Assembly (NCBI RefSeq): GCF_028618665.1
Contig: NZ_JAQITF010000003.1
Location: 158,104 to 222,103 of the forward strand
Reading direction: 5' to 3'
Source of the DNA: Bartonella sp. AU16XJBT
GTDB taxonomy: Bacteria; Pseudomonadota; Alphaproteobacteria; Rhizobiales; Rhizobiaceae
DNA length: 64,000 nt
Every line of letters begins with the position of its first letter. The first letter of the stretch is position 1. The position numbers and the translations under genes are program-made. Of the stretch, positions 51,952-60,564 are shown in pieces. Under the pieces are notes generated by a model, which saw only the letters and a program-made list of their open reading frames with translations, did no database searches and had not been told where the DNA came from.

Positions 51952-53142
51952 ATGTTTCAGTTATTTTCAGAGAGCTTTTCTCAAAAAATTTGGGCTAAGC
52001 AAGCAGCTGAATTATCAATTTCACACATCCCTTTCGATGAAAGGGATGTTTTGAGTGCTTTAAGACAATACGCTCTACATCCTCATAAACTCTTAGCTCT
52101 TAATCCTAAATCCGAAGTAGTAACAGTGGTTAATGGAGTACGGAGTCCACATCCTCTTCCAAACTTTCTTGTTTTAGATACGGATAGAACTATAGAAGAA
52201 TATACTGCCCGCATTGACCAATATGCCGAAGGGCAAGAATGGGCGGTCATGTATTATGGGTTATACGCTGCGACCCCTGCACTGTGGGATGCAACAAAAC
52301 AGTTTGCAGATCAATTAGCACATTCTTTAGGTTTTAGACCCGGTGGACGCGTGGATATTGACTGCTTCATAGGCCGATATGCTTCTACCTATGTTGGGGT
52401 CCATGTGGATCACGCCCATAATTTTGGTTTTACGCTACAGGATGGCAAAACAATGTTTGCTTGGCCTAGCACACGAAGAGACCTCCAAGGGCTAAAATAT
52501 CCTGAATATGAGCAACATAAAACAACAGCAATTGCGCTGCAAAATCTGACAGACCGCGTTGCCTATTTTCCCCATGATGCCTTCCATGTTGCCGAAACGG
52601 AAGAAAAGATTGCTGTAAATATCAATGTCGCTTTTTGGGAAACAGCACACGATGCACAACACCATAGAGATTATGTCACGCATTTACTCCATCTTGATGA
52701 TCGAACGCGACATGATATCCGCACATCAGGAAGAGCAAATTTAAACCCTGATAATGCTTTTCAGCACTCCGCACTAAACTCTGCCATCGCACATGGTACC
52801 TTAAAACGCCATATGCTGGTTTTTCAATTAATTAACGATACAAGTTCGCGTTTATGTGTCGGTCGTCCCCTTATTGACGTCTCCGAAATTGAAAGTGAAA
52901 TCACTCTTCACCCACTCGCGACCCTCCAATGGGTACCATTACTAGAAACAAAAGAACTCCTCATCGCGGCAAATGGGCATTGTGCCAGTTTCGAGTATAG
53001 CTCTCATTTAGAGAGCTTCCTTTCCCAACTTTCATCCGGAAAAAAATTAGATCTAGCAAAATTAAATGATAAATCCTACAGATATGCGCAGGAGGAAATT
53101 TTAAAAGCCGTAAAAGCTTTAGCATCTTGGGGGGCATTGTGA
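51952..53142 (+). CDS. JmjC/cupin-type Fe(II)/2-oxoglutarate oxygenase (ROXA-like)
   Basis: A 396-residue protein of the cupin/JmjC superfamily. The metal triad is visible as H151-x-D153 (GVHVDHAHNFGF) and H212 (DAFHVAE). The 61-residue spacing matches bacterial ribosomal-oxygenase (YcfD/ROXA) enzymes, which beta-hydroxylate residues in proteins. The C-terminal ~100 residues (LIAANGHCASFEYSSHL ... LKAVKALASWGAL) look like the winged-helix tail of that family. Sequence around the triad differs from YcfD, so the substrate is likely different. The exporter gene starts inside its stop codon (GTGA), indicating coupled translation. Confidence 0.72.
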   Translation: MFQLFSESFSQKIWAKQAAELSISHIPFDERDVLSALRQYALHPHKLLALNPKSEVVTVVNGVRSPHPLPNFLVLDTDRTIEEYTARIDQYAEGQEWAVMYYGLYAATPALWDATKQFADQLAHSLGFRPGGRVDIDCFIGRYASTYVGVHVDHAHNFGFTLQDGKTMFAWPSTRRDLQGLKYPEYEQHKTTAIALQNLTDRVAYFPHDAFHVAETEEKIAVNINVAFWETAHDAQHHRDYVTHLLHLDDRTRHDIRTSGRANLNPDNAFQHSALNSAIAHGTLKRHMLVFQLINDTSSRLCVGRPLIDVSEIESEITLHPLATLQWVPLLETKELLIAANGHCASFEYSSHLESFLSQLSSGKKLDLAKLNDKSYRYAQEEILKAVKALASWGAL

Positions 53143-54332
53143 CAAAGAAAAAATCTATAATTTTCGCCCATATGGGACTTTTGTTCGTTTTGTCTCTTAG
53201 CAGCTTTGCCGATGAAACGGCTCAAGTCACTTTTGCTTTACACTTAGCAGAAAGTACAGCCTCCATTTCAATGCTGCTTTTTGCAGGGCTTATAGGAGGA
53301 ATTTGTGCCGGACCCATTGCACCACGTCTTTTGCATCACTTCCAACCAGTACACACAGTCACTGTTGTTTTATTGTTTGAAGCGCTTTTCATAGCCACAG
53401 CTGCAATCGCCAACCAGTTTTGGCTTTATATTGCCCTTTCTTTCGCACTAGGTTGTGCTGGTTCAATCTTTTGGTCTGCTATTCTTGTTGCGGTACCTGA
53501 CTTCGCAAAAAATGAACAGCAATTAGACCGTATCAATCGCATTATCCAAACAGTGCGTAATCTTGGCTATATTGCCGGACCACTGCTAGGAGGTGTATTG
53601 TATGGAATATCAAACGGACAAAAAGGACTCTTTGCATTATCAATCATGGTTCTTTTTGCCACATTTATCACTCTCTTCTGTTTTAAAAGTTTAAAAATTC
53701 ATACACAAAAGACAGATACATCGCAGCAAACCAAAAAAGGACTAGATTTAGCGGGTCTCTTGCGCAAAAAAGATGTCGTCTATGCTCTTGCGCCCCTCAT
53801 CATCACGATTATCCTCACCTCTGCCCTCAACGTCTTATCGATTGTCCGCATCCGCACCGAGCTGAACTTAAGTGCTGAAACCTATGGGGTGATCACAAGT
53901 ATGCTAAGCCTAGGCTTAGTGGTTGGTCCACTCTGCTTCTCCAATCTTTTCCACCATTTTGGCAATGCCGCTGGAGCATCACTAGCTGCCGCAACCATTG
54001 GCTTTGCAATTTTCTGTTTTTCCTTAACAAACTTCACATGGCTGATGATGCTATCATTTTTCATCCTTGGGAGTGCCAATGGTGTGCAAAATGCCTTAAT
54101 GGCAAGTTTTATGATGAAAGCCATCCCCAAAGAACAACGAAACAGTCAAATGCCTGCCTATATCTTCATCATACAGACATCCGTATGCCTTGGCTTTCTA
54201 GGAGCCGGTTTTGTAAAAGTGCACCACACCCAAAGCACACTCCTTATCATCGGCATTACCACCATGATCACAGGCATATTAGGTTTTATTGTGAACGGTG
54301 CCGTACAAAAAAAGGAATGGGAGAATGCTTAA
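53139..54332 (+). CDS. MFS transporter coupled to the JmjC gene
   Basis: A 397-residue 12-helix MFS protein. I chose GTG 53139 because it overlaps the JmjC stop (GTGA) and lies after a G-rich ribosome-binding site. The frame beginning at 53127 merely extends into the previous gene. Motifs include GLIGGICAGPIAPRLL and GPLLGGVLYGISNGQKG. A dedicated exporter of the cluster's product is the simplest reading. Confidence 0.85.
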   Translation: MTKKKSIIFAHMGLLFVLSLSSFADETAQVTFALHLAESTASISMLLFAGLIGGICAGPIAPRLLHHFQPVHTVTVVLLFEALFIATAAIANQFWLYIALSFALGCAGSIFWSAILVAVPDFAKNEQQLDRINRIIQTVRNLGYIAGPLLGGVLYGISNGQKGLFALSIMVLFATFITLFCFKSLKIHTQKTDTSQQTKKGLDLAGLLRKKDVVYALAPLIITIILTSALNVLSIVRIRTELNLSAETYGVITSMLSLGLVVGPLCFSNLFHHFGNAAGASLAAATIGFAIFCFSLTNFTWLMMLSFFILGSANGVQNALMASFMMKAIPKEQRNSQMPAYIFIIQTSVCLGFLGAGFVKVHHTQSTLLIIGITTMITGILGFIVNGAVQKKEWENA

Positions 54333-54480
54333 CAAACTTTACCACCTTGTCTCTTAAAAAACATGCCCTAGAAATGACATGACAATTATCATCCGATCAA
54401 ATCGTTGTATCTCCGATGCGTCTTTATAACAACCAATATAATTTTAATAAACCACTCCCGTGTGGAGGAGCGAACAATCA

Positions 54481-55197
54481 TTGCCAAAACTTGATATTTT
54501 AAAGCAAAAAAAAACCGATAACATCATGCAACAAGATCCTATAGGCTTAAATTTTTACCATGGAACAGGCGGTTATGTATGGCAATTAGCAGAAACCCTG
54601 CAACATGATTTGAATGAAAACATCCACACCCTTGCCTTACAAAAAACCACACCACCCATAGCAATCAATTCTTTTACCGTTTACCCACGCAAATTAGACT
54701 CCCTAGCACACGTTCAATGGGAAAAAGATGTACAGATAATAAAAAATAAACCGGCACTCATTGGCAAACGCCAACTTCAACCTATCACCGTTGTTTCCAT
54801 CAAAAGCAGAGCTTTTGGTGGATTTGATGTAGAAACCTTTACAGCGCTTCATGAGGGCTGTTCTGTCCAATCCTTGAAAGAAATCAAACTCAATGGTTGC
54901 CTTTTTGACGCAGACAATCTTTTGATATCACTGCTACGACACGGTCTCATTCAAACAGATCAACAAGCCTTTTCAAAAGATCATGCAACAGCGCTTTTAC
55001 GAGAGTCAACATGTCGTATTGTCAATTCTTCTCTTGGGTCCCTTGCCATTAATCAACTTAATGGACGCACAATCCGGCTGAATGAAAAAACCAAACCTCT
55101 CTTACAAAAAGCCACAACAGAAATACATCTTCAACACCCCATAGAACAAACAACAACATTTTTCATCAAAGCAGGAATGCTACGCTTGGTAAAATGA
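54481..55197 (+). CDS. Unrecognised protein of the JmjC cluster
   Basis: About 238 residues. I prefer TTG 54481 (GGAGGAG 10 bp upstream). ATG 54526 and GTG 54460 are alternatives. No membrane segment. The body holds two similar-looking elements, SLKEIKLNGCLFDADNLLIS and AINQLNGRTIRLNEKTKPLL, both followed by a short hydrophobic helix. This resembles the 'LNG + helix' winged-helix tail of ROXA-type oxygenases, as at the C-terminus of the neighbouring JmjC protein. A substrate-binding partner or recognition protein is possible. I do not recognise a named family. Confidence 0.6.
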   Translation: MPKLDILKQKKTDNIMQQDPIGLNFYHGTGGYVWQLAETLQHDLNENIHTLALQKTTPPIAINSFTVYPRKLDSLAHVQWEKDVQIIKNKPALIGKRQLQPITVVSIKSRAFGGFDVETFTALHEGCSVQSLKEIKLNGCLFDADNLLISLLRHGLIQTDQQAFSKDHATALLRESTCRIVNSSLGSLAINQLNGRTIRLNEKTKPLLQKATTEIHLQHPIEQTTTFFIKAGMLRLVK

Positions 55198-55210
55198 TAA
55201 GGATCAAAAG

Positions 55211-56464
55211 ATGCCTCTGATAAGACCCGGTATGGGAACAGAAAACAGTATTGAGCTTCTTTACACGCTCATTCAAATGGCAAGACCACGCACAGTCATT
55301 GAAATCGGTGCGGGGGATAGTACGCGCTTGATTGCTAAAGCACTGCAAAAAGCAAAACAAGCATGGCAACAAGATAAAAAACTTTTAGAATCCTCCACTT
55401 GGGAAGAACGTACAGCTTTACTTGATCCTTCAGGGATTCCTGAAAATTACGAACCTCGACTTATCACCATTGATGATTTTTCAGCAGAAGGCCAATCAGC
55501 CGAAGAAGCATGGCAAAAACTACTCCAAGACGAGCGTATTGAAAAAAACATGGTAACATTTATGAATGAGAATTTCTTCTCTCTCGATGAAAGCACTCTC
55601 AAATCTTGGGGACCAATAGATTTTGCTTGGCTTGATGCTGGAACGCCCGCAGATGATGTACGATTTGTTATAACCCTTTGGGAACACATCACCGCTGGTG
55701 GTTATCTCTGTTTGCATGAACCAACCATGACAACAACCGTTGCTCTTAATGGCGCTCAACGGGTTAGATGCGTTAGAACCCCTTTGTGGGAAGAAATTCT
55801 CTACCGCCTTGATGGCTCCTATGAAGCTTTAACCCTTCCCGAAAATCACAAATATCGCCAAAATGGTCTGGGGATTATTCGCAAACGCACCCCTACTGAG
55901 CAAATTGTACGCTCACAATCGCTCCAAGCAGAACTCATCGAGATCAATGAACTGCCCCTTCGCAATGATCTTTTGCCCATGGGACAAGAAACACTTCACA
56001 AACGCAACACGACCAATTCACTGATTTCTGCCATGACTTCACCAGCACTGCGCGCTGTTTACGCTGCTATTATCCTTGGTGCAAAAAATCTTTCTGATAT
56101 CCTAAAAACTGTCGATTGTGATGCCAAAACTATTCACAAATCGATCAATCGTCTTTTGAATCTTGGTCTTATTCAAAATACAACTGCAGGATTTCAAACG
56201 GAAGAGACACCGTGGAAAATGCTCGAAAGTAAAAATGAGCGGAACAGGGAAAATTTAAGCAACCGCCATTTAGAAACAGAAGAGATGCTATCAAAAATTG
56301 GTGAAGCCTTTCAGAAGGAAAAAATCTATAGTGAAACAGAAGTTTCCAAGATATGCAATCTCTTTACTGTAGATTTTGCCAGATTACGACGCACCCTCGT
56401 TGAGAGAGGATTTTTACAACGCCATGGGGGAAAATATCAGCGCATGCTCTCAAAAGAGAATTGA
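55211..56464 (+). CDS. SAM-dependent methyltransferase fused to winged-helix/DUF2087-like tail
   Basis: 417 residues. Residues about 10-215 are a class I methyltransferase: motif I VIEIGAGDSTRL (29-40), acidic loop LITIDDFSAEG, and FAWLDAGTPADD as motif III/IV. Residues about 260-320 look like a winged helix (LRAVYAAIILGAKNLSDIL ... INRLLNLGLI). The last ~60 residues (YSETEVSKICNLF, DFARLRRTLVERGFLQRHGG) resemble DUF2087, found in regulators. The gene starts 13 bp after the unrecognised gene, probably one operon. It may methylate the cluster's product or have a regulatory role. Confidence 0.7.
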   Translation: MPLIRPGMGTENSIELLYTLIQMARPRTVIEIGAGDSTRLIAKALQKAKQAWQQDKKLLESSTWEERTALLDPSGIPENYEPRLITIDDFSAEGQSAEEAWQKLLQDERIEKNMVTFMNENFFSLDESTLKSWGPIDFAWLDAGTPADDVRFVITLWEHITAGGYLCLHEPTMTTTVALNGAQRVRCVRTPLWEEILYRLDGSYEALTLPENHKYRQNGLGIIRKRTPTEQIVRSQSLQAELIEINELPLRNDLLPMGQETLHKRNTTNSLISAMTSPALRAVYAAIILGAKNLSDILKTVDCDAKTIHKSINRLLNLGLIQNTTAGFQTEETPWKMLESKNERNRENLSNRHLETEEMLSKIGEAFQKEKIYSETEVSKICNLFTVDFARLRRTLVERGFLQRHGGKYQRMLSKEN

Positions 56465-56634
56465 ATGAAGATTAATTAATGCAATCGTCTTTCTTCTATA
56501 CTTCAAGCAAATGCATAACCTTCCACTAAAAAAATATAATTTCATGAAAAACTTACAAAATCATTCATCTCATTCATATGTTGACAATCTATGAAGATGA
56601 GAGCACACTCCTCATAAGAAATGCAATGGGAAAA

Positions 56635-56834
56635 AACAAAAACGTGGAGTATTAAGTGATGATCAAAGAAAATTAGGAACAGTCAAAATCATCAGAAGCA
56701 GATATGGGATCAAGATCTCAATGCTCTTCCCAATTGTTGCGCGAACATCAGGGCGCAATGTTGTTGCTCAATCAGGGAAAATTTTTGATTTTATGTCATG
56801 TTCCTATCTGAGGCTACAACGTCCCCCAGTATGA
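56635..56834 (+). pseudogene. N-terminal relic of an alpha-oxoamine-synthase-like (BioF/CqsA-type) gene
   Basis: One frame reads GVLSDDQRKLGTVKIIRSRY, then VARTSGRNVVAQSG, KIFDFMSCSYLRLQRPP before a TGA (56832-56834). The G-R-x-V ... K-x-x-x-F-x-S-x-x-Y-L-x-L pattern marks the N-terminal region of PLP-dependent alpha-oxoamine synthases. The large PLP domain is absent. The rest of 56465-57000 shows no gene. Confidence 0.45.
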
Positions 56835-56998
56835 AATGATGCCATAAAGTCTTCCGTAGAGAGATTTGGTGTATAATATGCAACCGCACAAACGTGTGCG
56901 AAATGTATATTATTTGATCAGCTTGCGTTAAAGTTAAACACTATTTTTCTCGATCCCCCTTCTGTCATATTTCATTCCTATCAAGAAAATTAGTTTTT

Positions 56999-57316
56999 AT
57001 GAAATTCCGCATACCTCAAGGAAACGACACTATTAGAAATGCTGCACATGGCAGCAAAAATACGATTCTGACAAAAGAAACTTTTATAAGCACCTATGGT
57101 AAGGAAAAATTCTATCCTAAAATGATTACTCTTTCTAAAAATATCGTAGAAAAAACAATATTCTTGCAGTGGACTGGCTTGTAAATCAGGAAGGATACGA
57201 TTTCAACGAAATGTGTACAGCAAAAACAGAGCTCATAAAACTCCCTAAAAAGATACAACAAAATGTATTTGATCATTTAACGACACTTCTATGGAAATTC
57301 CATGGGCAAAAATAAA
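56999..57316 (+). pseudogene. Frameshifted gene coupled to MFS exporter, unrecognised
   Basis: ATG 56999 starts a frame (KFRIPQGNDTIRNAAHGSKN ... SKNIVEKTIF). After about 56 codons the protein-like reading moves to another frame (LAVDWLVNQEGYDFNEMCTA ... LTTLLWKFHGQK), ending at TAA 57314-57316. That end overlaps the ATG of the MFS gene by 15 bp, so the two were translationally coupled. I do not recognise the family. Confidence 0.45.
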
Positions 57317-58480
57317 ATAACTTGTTTCATTTATAGCGCCGTTTTTCTTTCTGAATCTTCCTTTTTCTTTGTACTGCCTCTGATTGGAAACTCTTCTCTC
57401 ATAACTGCTGCCAATATTGCATTGTATCTCGCTGGATCAGTAATCCTTGAAAGCATTCTCATGGTAACCACAACGGGTTTATTAGAAAGATTTTCGCGTA
57501 AACTTTTAATGGCTACCGCCTTTATTTTAAGGAGTATAGCTTTTCTGTACGTTATCTTATCGCTTACACCTTCTGCATGGTTGATCTTTTTTACCTTAAT
57601 GGCTTTTTCGAAAGCAATTTCAAAGCCATTTTTGAGAGAAATTTTATCAGAACATCTCAATGGAAGTACTCTTAAACGCGCATTAACTCTCTATTCTTTT
57701 TTTCAAAACGCTGCCGTCGTTATAGCCCCTCTCGTTGCAATGAGTGCCATAAAATACAACGCATCAGCTTTTCTCATGGCTTTTTTTGCACTCATTGGTT
57801 TGTATCTTTGTGTTTTATCCATTCAAATTGTTTATCACTACCCCCATAAAACATTATCTCTTGAAAAGGATAAAAAAACAAAGAAGCCTTTTCTTTCTTC
57901 TTTAAAAACAATAATCCATAATCGTTCTATTGCTTATTTGCTGGTCACGGCTTTTCTTTGTACATTCCTCATGGGAATTTTCATCACCACCACAACACTC
58001 CTCAATAAATTTGACAGTAATCTCGCTCCTTATAGTGGGATTTTCTTTTCAATTGTTGGCATCAGCATTTGTATCTGCCAGGGAATAATCAATAAACATC
58101 TTAGCCTTTCTGATAAATCAACTTTCTACCTATTATGGCTTATGGGAACTTTCGCTGCATTTTTCCTCATGGGTAGTGTCTTTACCGCTGTGACTGCGTT
58201 AATTTCCTACAGTGTCTATGAATCTGTCATAATTCCAGAGATATACTATCAAGCAGGGAAAAAAACTGCATCCGTCTCTTCCAGTGTTCTTTTTAGTTAT
58301 ATTCTTGTTGTTTCAAATATTGGCCAAGCCGCCGGCTCATGGACAAGTGGATGGATCATCAGCCATTTCAACCAGCATATCGCTTTCACCTTTTGCATGA
58401 TTGTTGGTGTCTCCGCCTTTGCTTCTTGCCTTTGCCTCATGCAAACTAAAAAAAATAAGGAACTTCAATGTCACATATAA
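57302..58480 (+). CDS. MFS transporter
   Basis: A 392-residue, 12-helix MFS protein with helix 1 NKITCFIYSAVFLSESSFF and a GLLERFSRKLLMA motif-A-like loop. It overlaps the decayed gene before it (15 bp) and the ligase-like gene after it (13 bp), so all three formed one operon. Likely an exporter of the operon's product. Confidence 0.85.
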   Translation: MGKNKITCFIYSAVFLSESSFFFVLPLIGNSSLITAANIALYLAGSVILESILMVTTTGLLERFSRKLLMATAFILRSIAFLYVILSLTPSAWLIFFTLMAFSKAISKPFLREILSEHLNGSTLKRALTLYSFFQNAAVVIAPLVAMSAIKYNASAFLMAFFALIGLYLCVLSIQIVYHYPHKTLSLEKDKKTKKPFLSSLKTIIHNRSIAYLLVTAFLCTFLMGIFITTTTLLNKFDSNLAPYSGIFFSIVGISICICQGIINKHLSLSDKSTFYLLWLMGTFAAFFLMGSVFTAVTALISYSVYESVIIPEIYYQAGKKTASVSSSVLFSYILVVSNIGQAAGSWTSGWIISHFNQHIAFTFCMIVGVSAFASCLCLMQTKKNKELQCHI

Positions 58481-59485
58481 TTTTTGCTACTGGGGGCACA
58501 ACAAGGGTGCCCAAAACACTTCGCCATAAATGGCTCAATTATGAGTTTGTAACACACTCTGCGGCAAAGAAGCTCGAAACTGTCTTTAAAGATTGCTCTG
58601 TAAACGCCGTTGCAAATTGTCTCACAGCTGGAGGATTATGGGGGGGATTTTTATTTACCCATGAAATTTGTCGCCTTCTCAAAGTACCATATTATCCATT
58701 TGCCTCTATGATTGATCTTGAAACTTTGAGCTCAGCTATCGAAGAATTTTCTATCGACACCATCATTTTCCTGCCAAGTTTTGCGGATAAACTTATTACG
58801 ATATCTCGGAAACAAAAATTTAAATCTCTAAAAAACCTATTCTATTTTGAAAGAAGCCTTTCAAGGTGAATTTTTTTTGAAAATAAAAGATATAATCCCT
58901 GACTTAAGGGTAAAACCTCTTAGCTTTACCACTCAAGAAACTGGTCCAATAGGATTCCAGTGTTCTGGACTTGGAGGTGACATCTATCATCTTTATGATC
59001 ACATTCAAATAAAATCAAATCCTGAAAATGATGAATTAATCGTATCCGTTTTTTATCCTAATGATGTACCATTACTTGAACACGCCACAGGTGACGTTGT
59101 TCATATTGTCTATCATCAATCATGTAACTGTGGTTACCGTGGACATAACTTACACCTCAAAGGAAGAACACCATCTTTTTATAATATCATGGGAACTTCA
59201 ATTTCTGTACACGATTTCACAAAGACCTTGAATCTTCTAGGCAGCGATATTTCGGCTATGGATATTCAGCTCATTATAGTCAATCAATGCGAAAATGGTG
59301 TTGGCGTTTTATTGTTTATTGATTCACGTTATAATTTTGAAAGAAACGCCCTTTTATCATCACTCTCATCCTCTTATCTGATAAAAGATATAATCAATAA
59401 ATCTCAATTTTTCCATGTTTGCTTTATGAGTAAAGCTCAATTTATTCAATCTTCAAGCTCTGCAAAAATAAAATCCCCTAAATAA
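58468..59485 (+). pseudogene. AMP-forming ligase (PaaK-like), frameshifted
   Basis: The first frame (58468-58869) begins with FATGGTTRVPKT, the A3 phosphate-loop motif of adenylate-forming enzymes. The second frame (58847-59485) carries TTQETGPIGFQC (A5-like), LEHATGDVV and CNCGYRGHNLHLKGR, as in phenylacetate-CoA-ligase-like proteins. Removing one A near 58850-58853 joins them as FYFEEAFQGEFF. The ATG overlaps the MFS stop, so the protein natively begins at A3 and lacks the ~90 residues normally before it. Total about 338 residues. Frameshift implies inactivation unless corrected. Confidence 0.65.
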
Positions 59486-59749
59486 AATCTCTTTGTCCAA
59501 ACATCTGAATACCCTATAGTCCCTAATGATGATTTAGTGGAAATTAAATAAGTTAAGATTATAGCTTCACAGATAAATCCTTATAGTTCATTGTTCTTTC
59601 CTTCATAGTTTTTTCTTCTTAGCACGCGTACAACGTGCATTTCCATGGTTGCATTTCGAATGGAATAAAAAATAAACAGTATTTGAAACTTTTTTTACAA
59701 AATAATTCTCATTAAGATAAAATAAAGAATGGATTTTTTCTTTGTTAAA
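59486..59749. other. Non-coding spacer with imperfect palindrome
   Basis: AT-rich. It holds GCACGCGTACAACGTGC (about 59622-59638), a 5-bp stem that resembles the CGCACAAACGTGTGCG hairpin at 56885-56900. No gene seen. Confidence 0.3.
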
Positions 59750-60217
59750 GCATTAACATTTGGCTAGGTTTATCGAAGAAGAAGATTTCGATATTCAATG
59801 ACATCTCCTTACCCTCAATAAAGAGATGTATTTTCATGAACTGAGGTATATAAAAAGCAAATATCTTACTGCTATTGAATGCGATACATTTAATCATGCG
59901 GAAATTATCAACCTTACAGATACGTGGGCAGCCAATGTCAACAAAGTCTCTGCTCTTTTAAATGTAAAACCCCAAATGCTTATGCAAATAATATCTGTAG
60001 AGACAAAACACAGCTAAGAAAAATCTTTTTGGAAAAAGATCTCAATAAAAGGACAAGCAACTGTTATTAAACGTGACGCTTTCCAAGCAGAACATGACCT
60101 CTCCTACCCTGTCCTTCTTAAAGAGCCATATGGAATTGGATCCAAAACGTATGGTTTGCAGTTGTTAAAAGAAATCCAAGGCGAGCCAAGAGGACAAATT
60201 GGTAAAGCACTTTGCTA
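59750..60217 (+). pseudogene. Relic of an ATP-grasp ligase
   Basis: Across frames the order of ATP-grasp elements is kept: AIECDTFNHAEIINLTDTW, then ANVNKVSALLNVKPQ, RDKTQLRKIFLEKDLNKR (the D-K-x-x-L-R-x-x-L helix), and YPVLLKEPYGIGSKTYG (the FPV-x-x-K-P-x-x-G-x-GS phosphate-binding loop), ending KALC at TAA 60215. At least two frameshifts separate them. The C-terminal metal-binding part is not recognisable in 60218-60564. Confidence 0.6.
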
Positions 60218-60564
60218 AGCTTTTAAAATATCTCCCTTTTAAAATATCTCCCAAGGATTTTTAGAATGTGCATCTCCAAAAAGGGAAAAGCCATCTGTAC
60301 GCTTTAGCAAAGAATAGGCACTCAAAAAATACAGAGGTCAAAATTTCTCACTGCCAAAACAACAGGAACATTTAAGCATATACACTTAGAAATATACAGT
60401 ACACGCCCCCCTCTCACCTCACATCTTACAGGAACAAAATTCTCAGCCTCATGGGACCAACCTCTGTATCAGGATTTTATTTACCATTGGTATAGCTGCA
60501 AAAACAGCGTTATTAAAAACACCCTCTAAAGCAAATAAAATAAATATTGTGGTGGAAAAATTAA

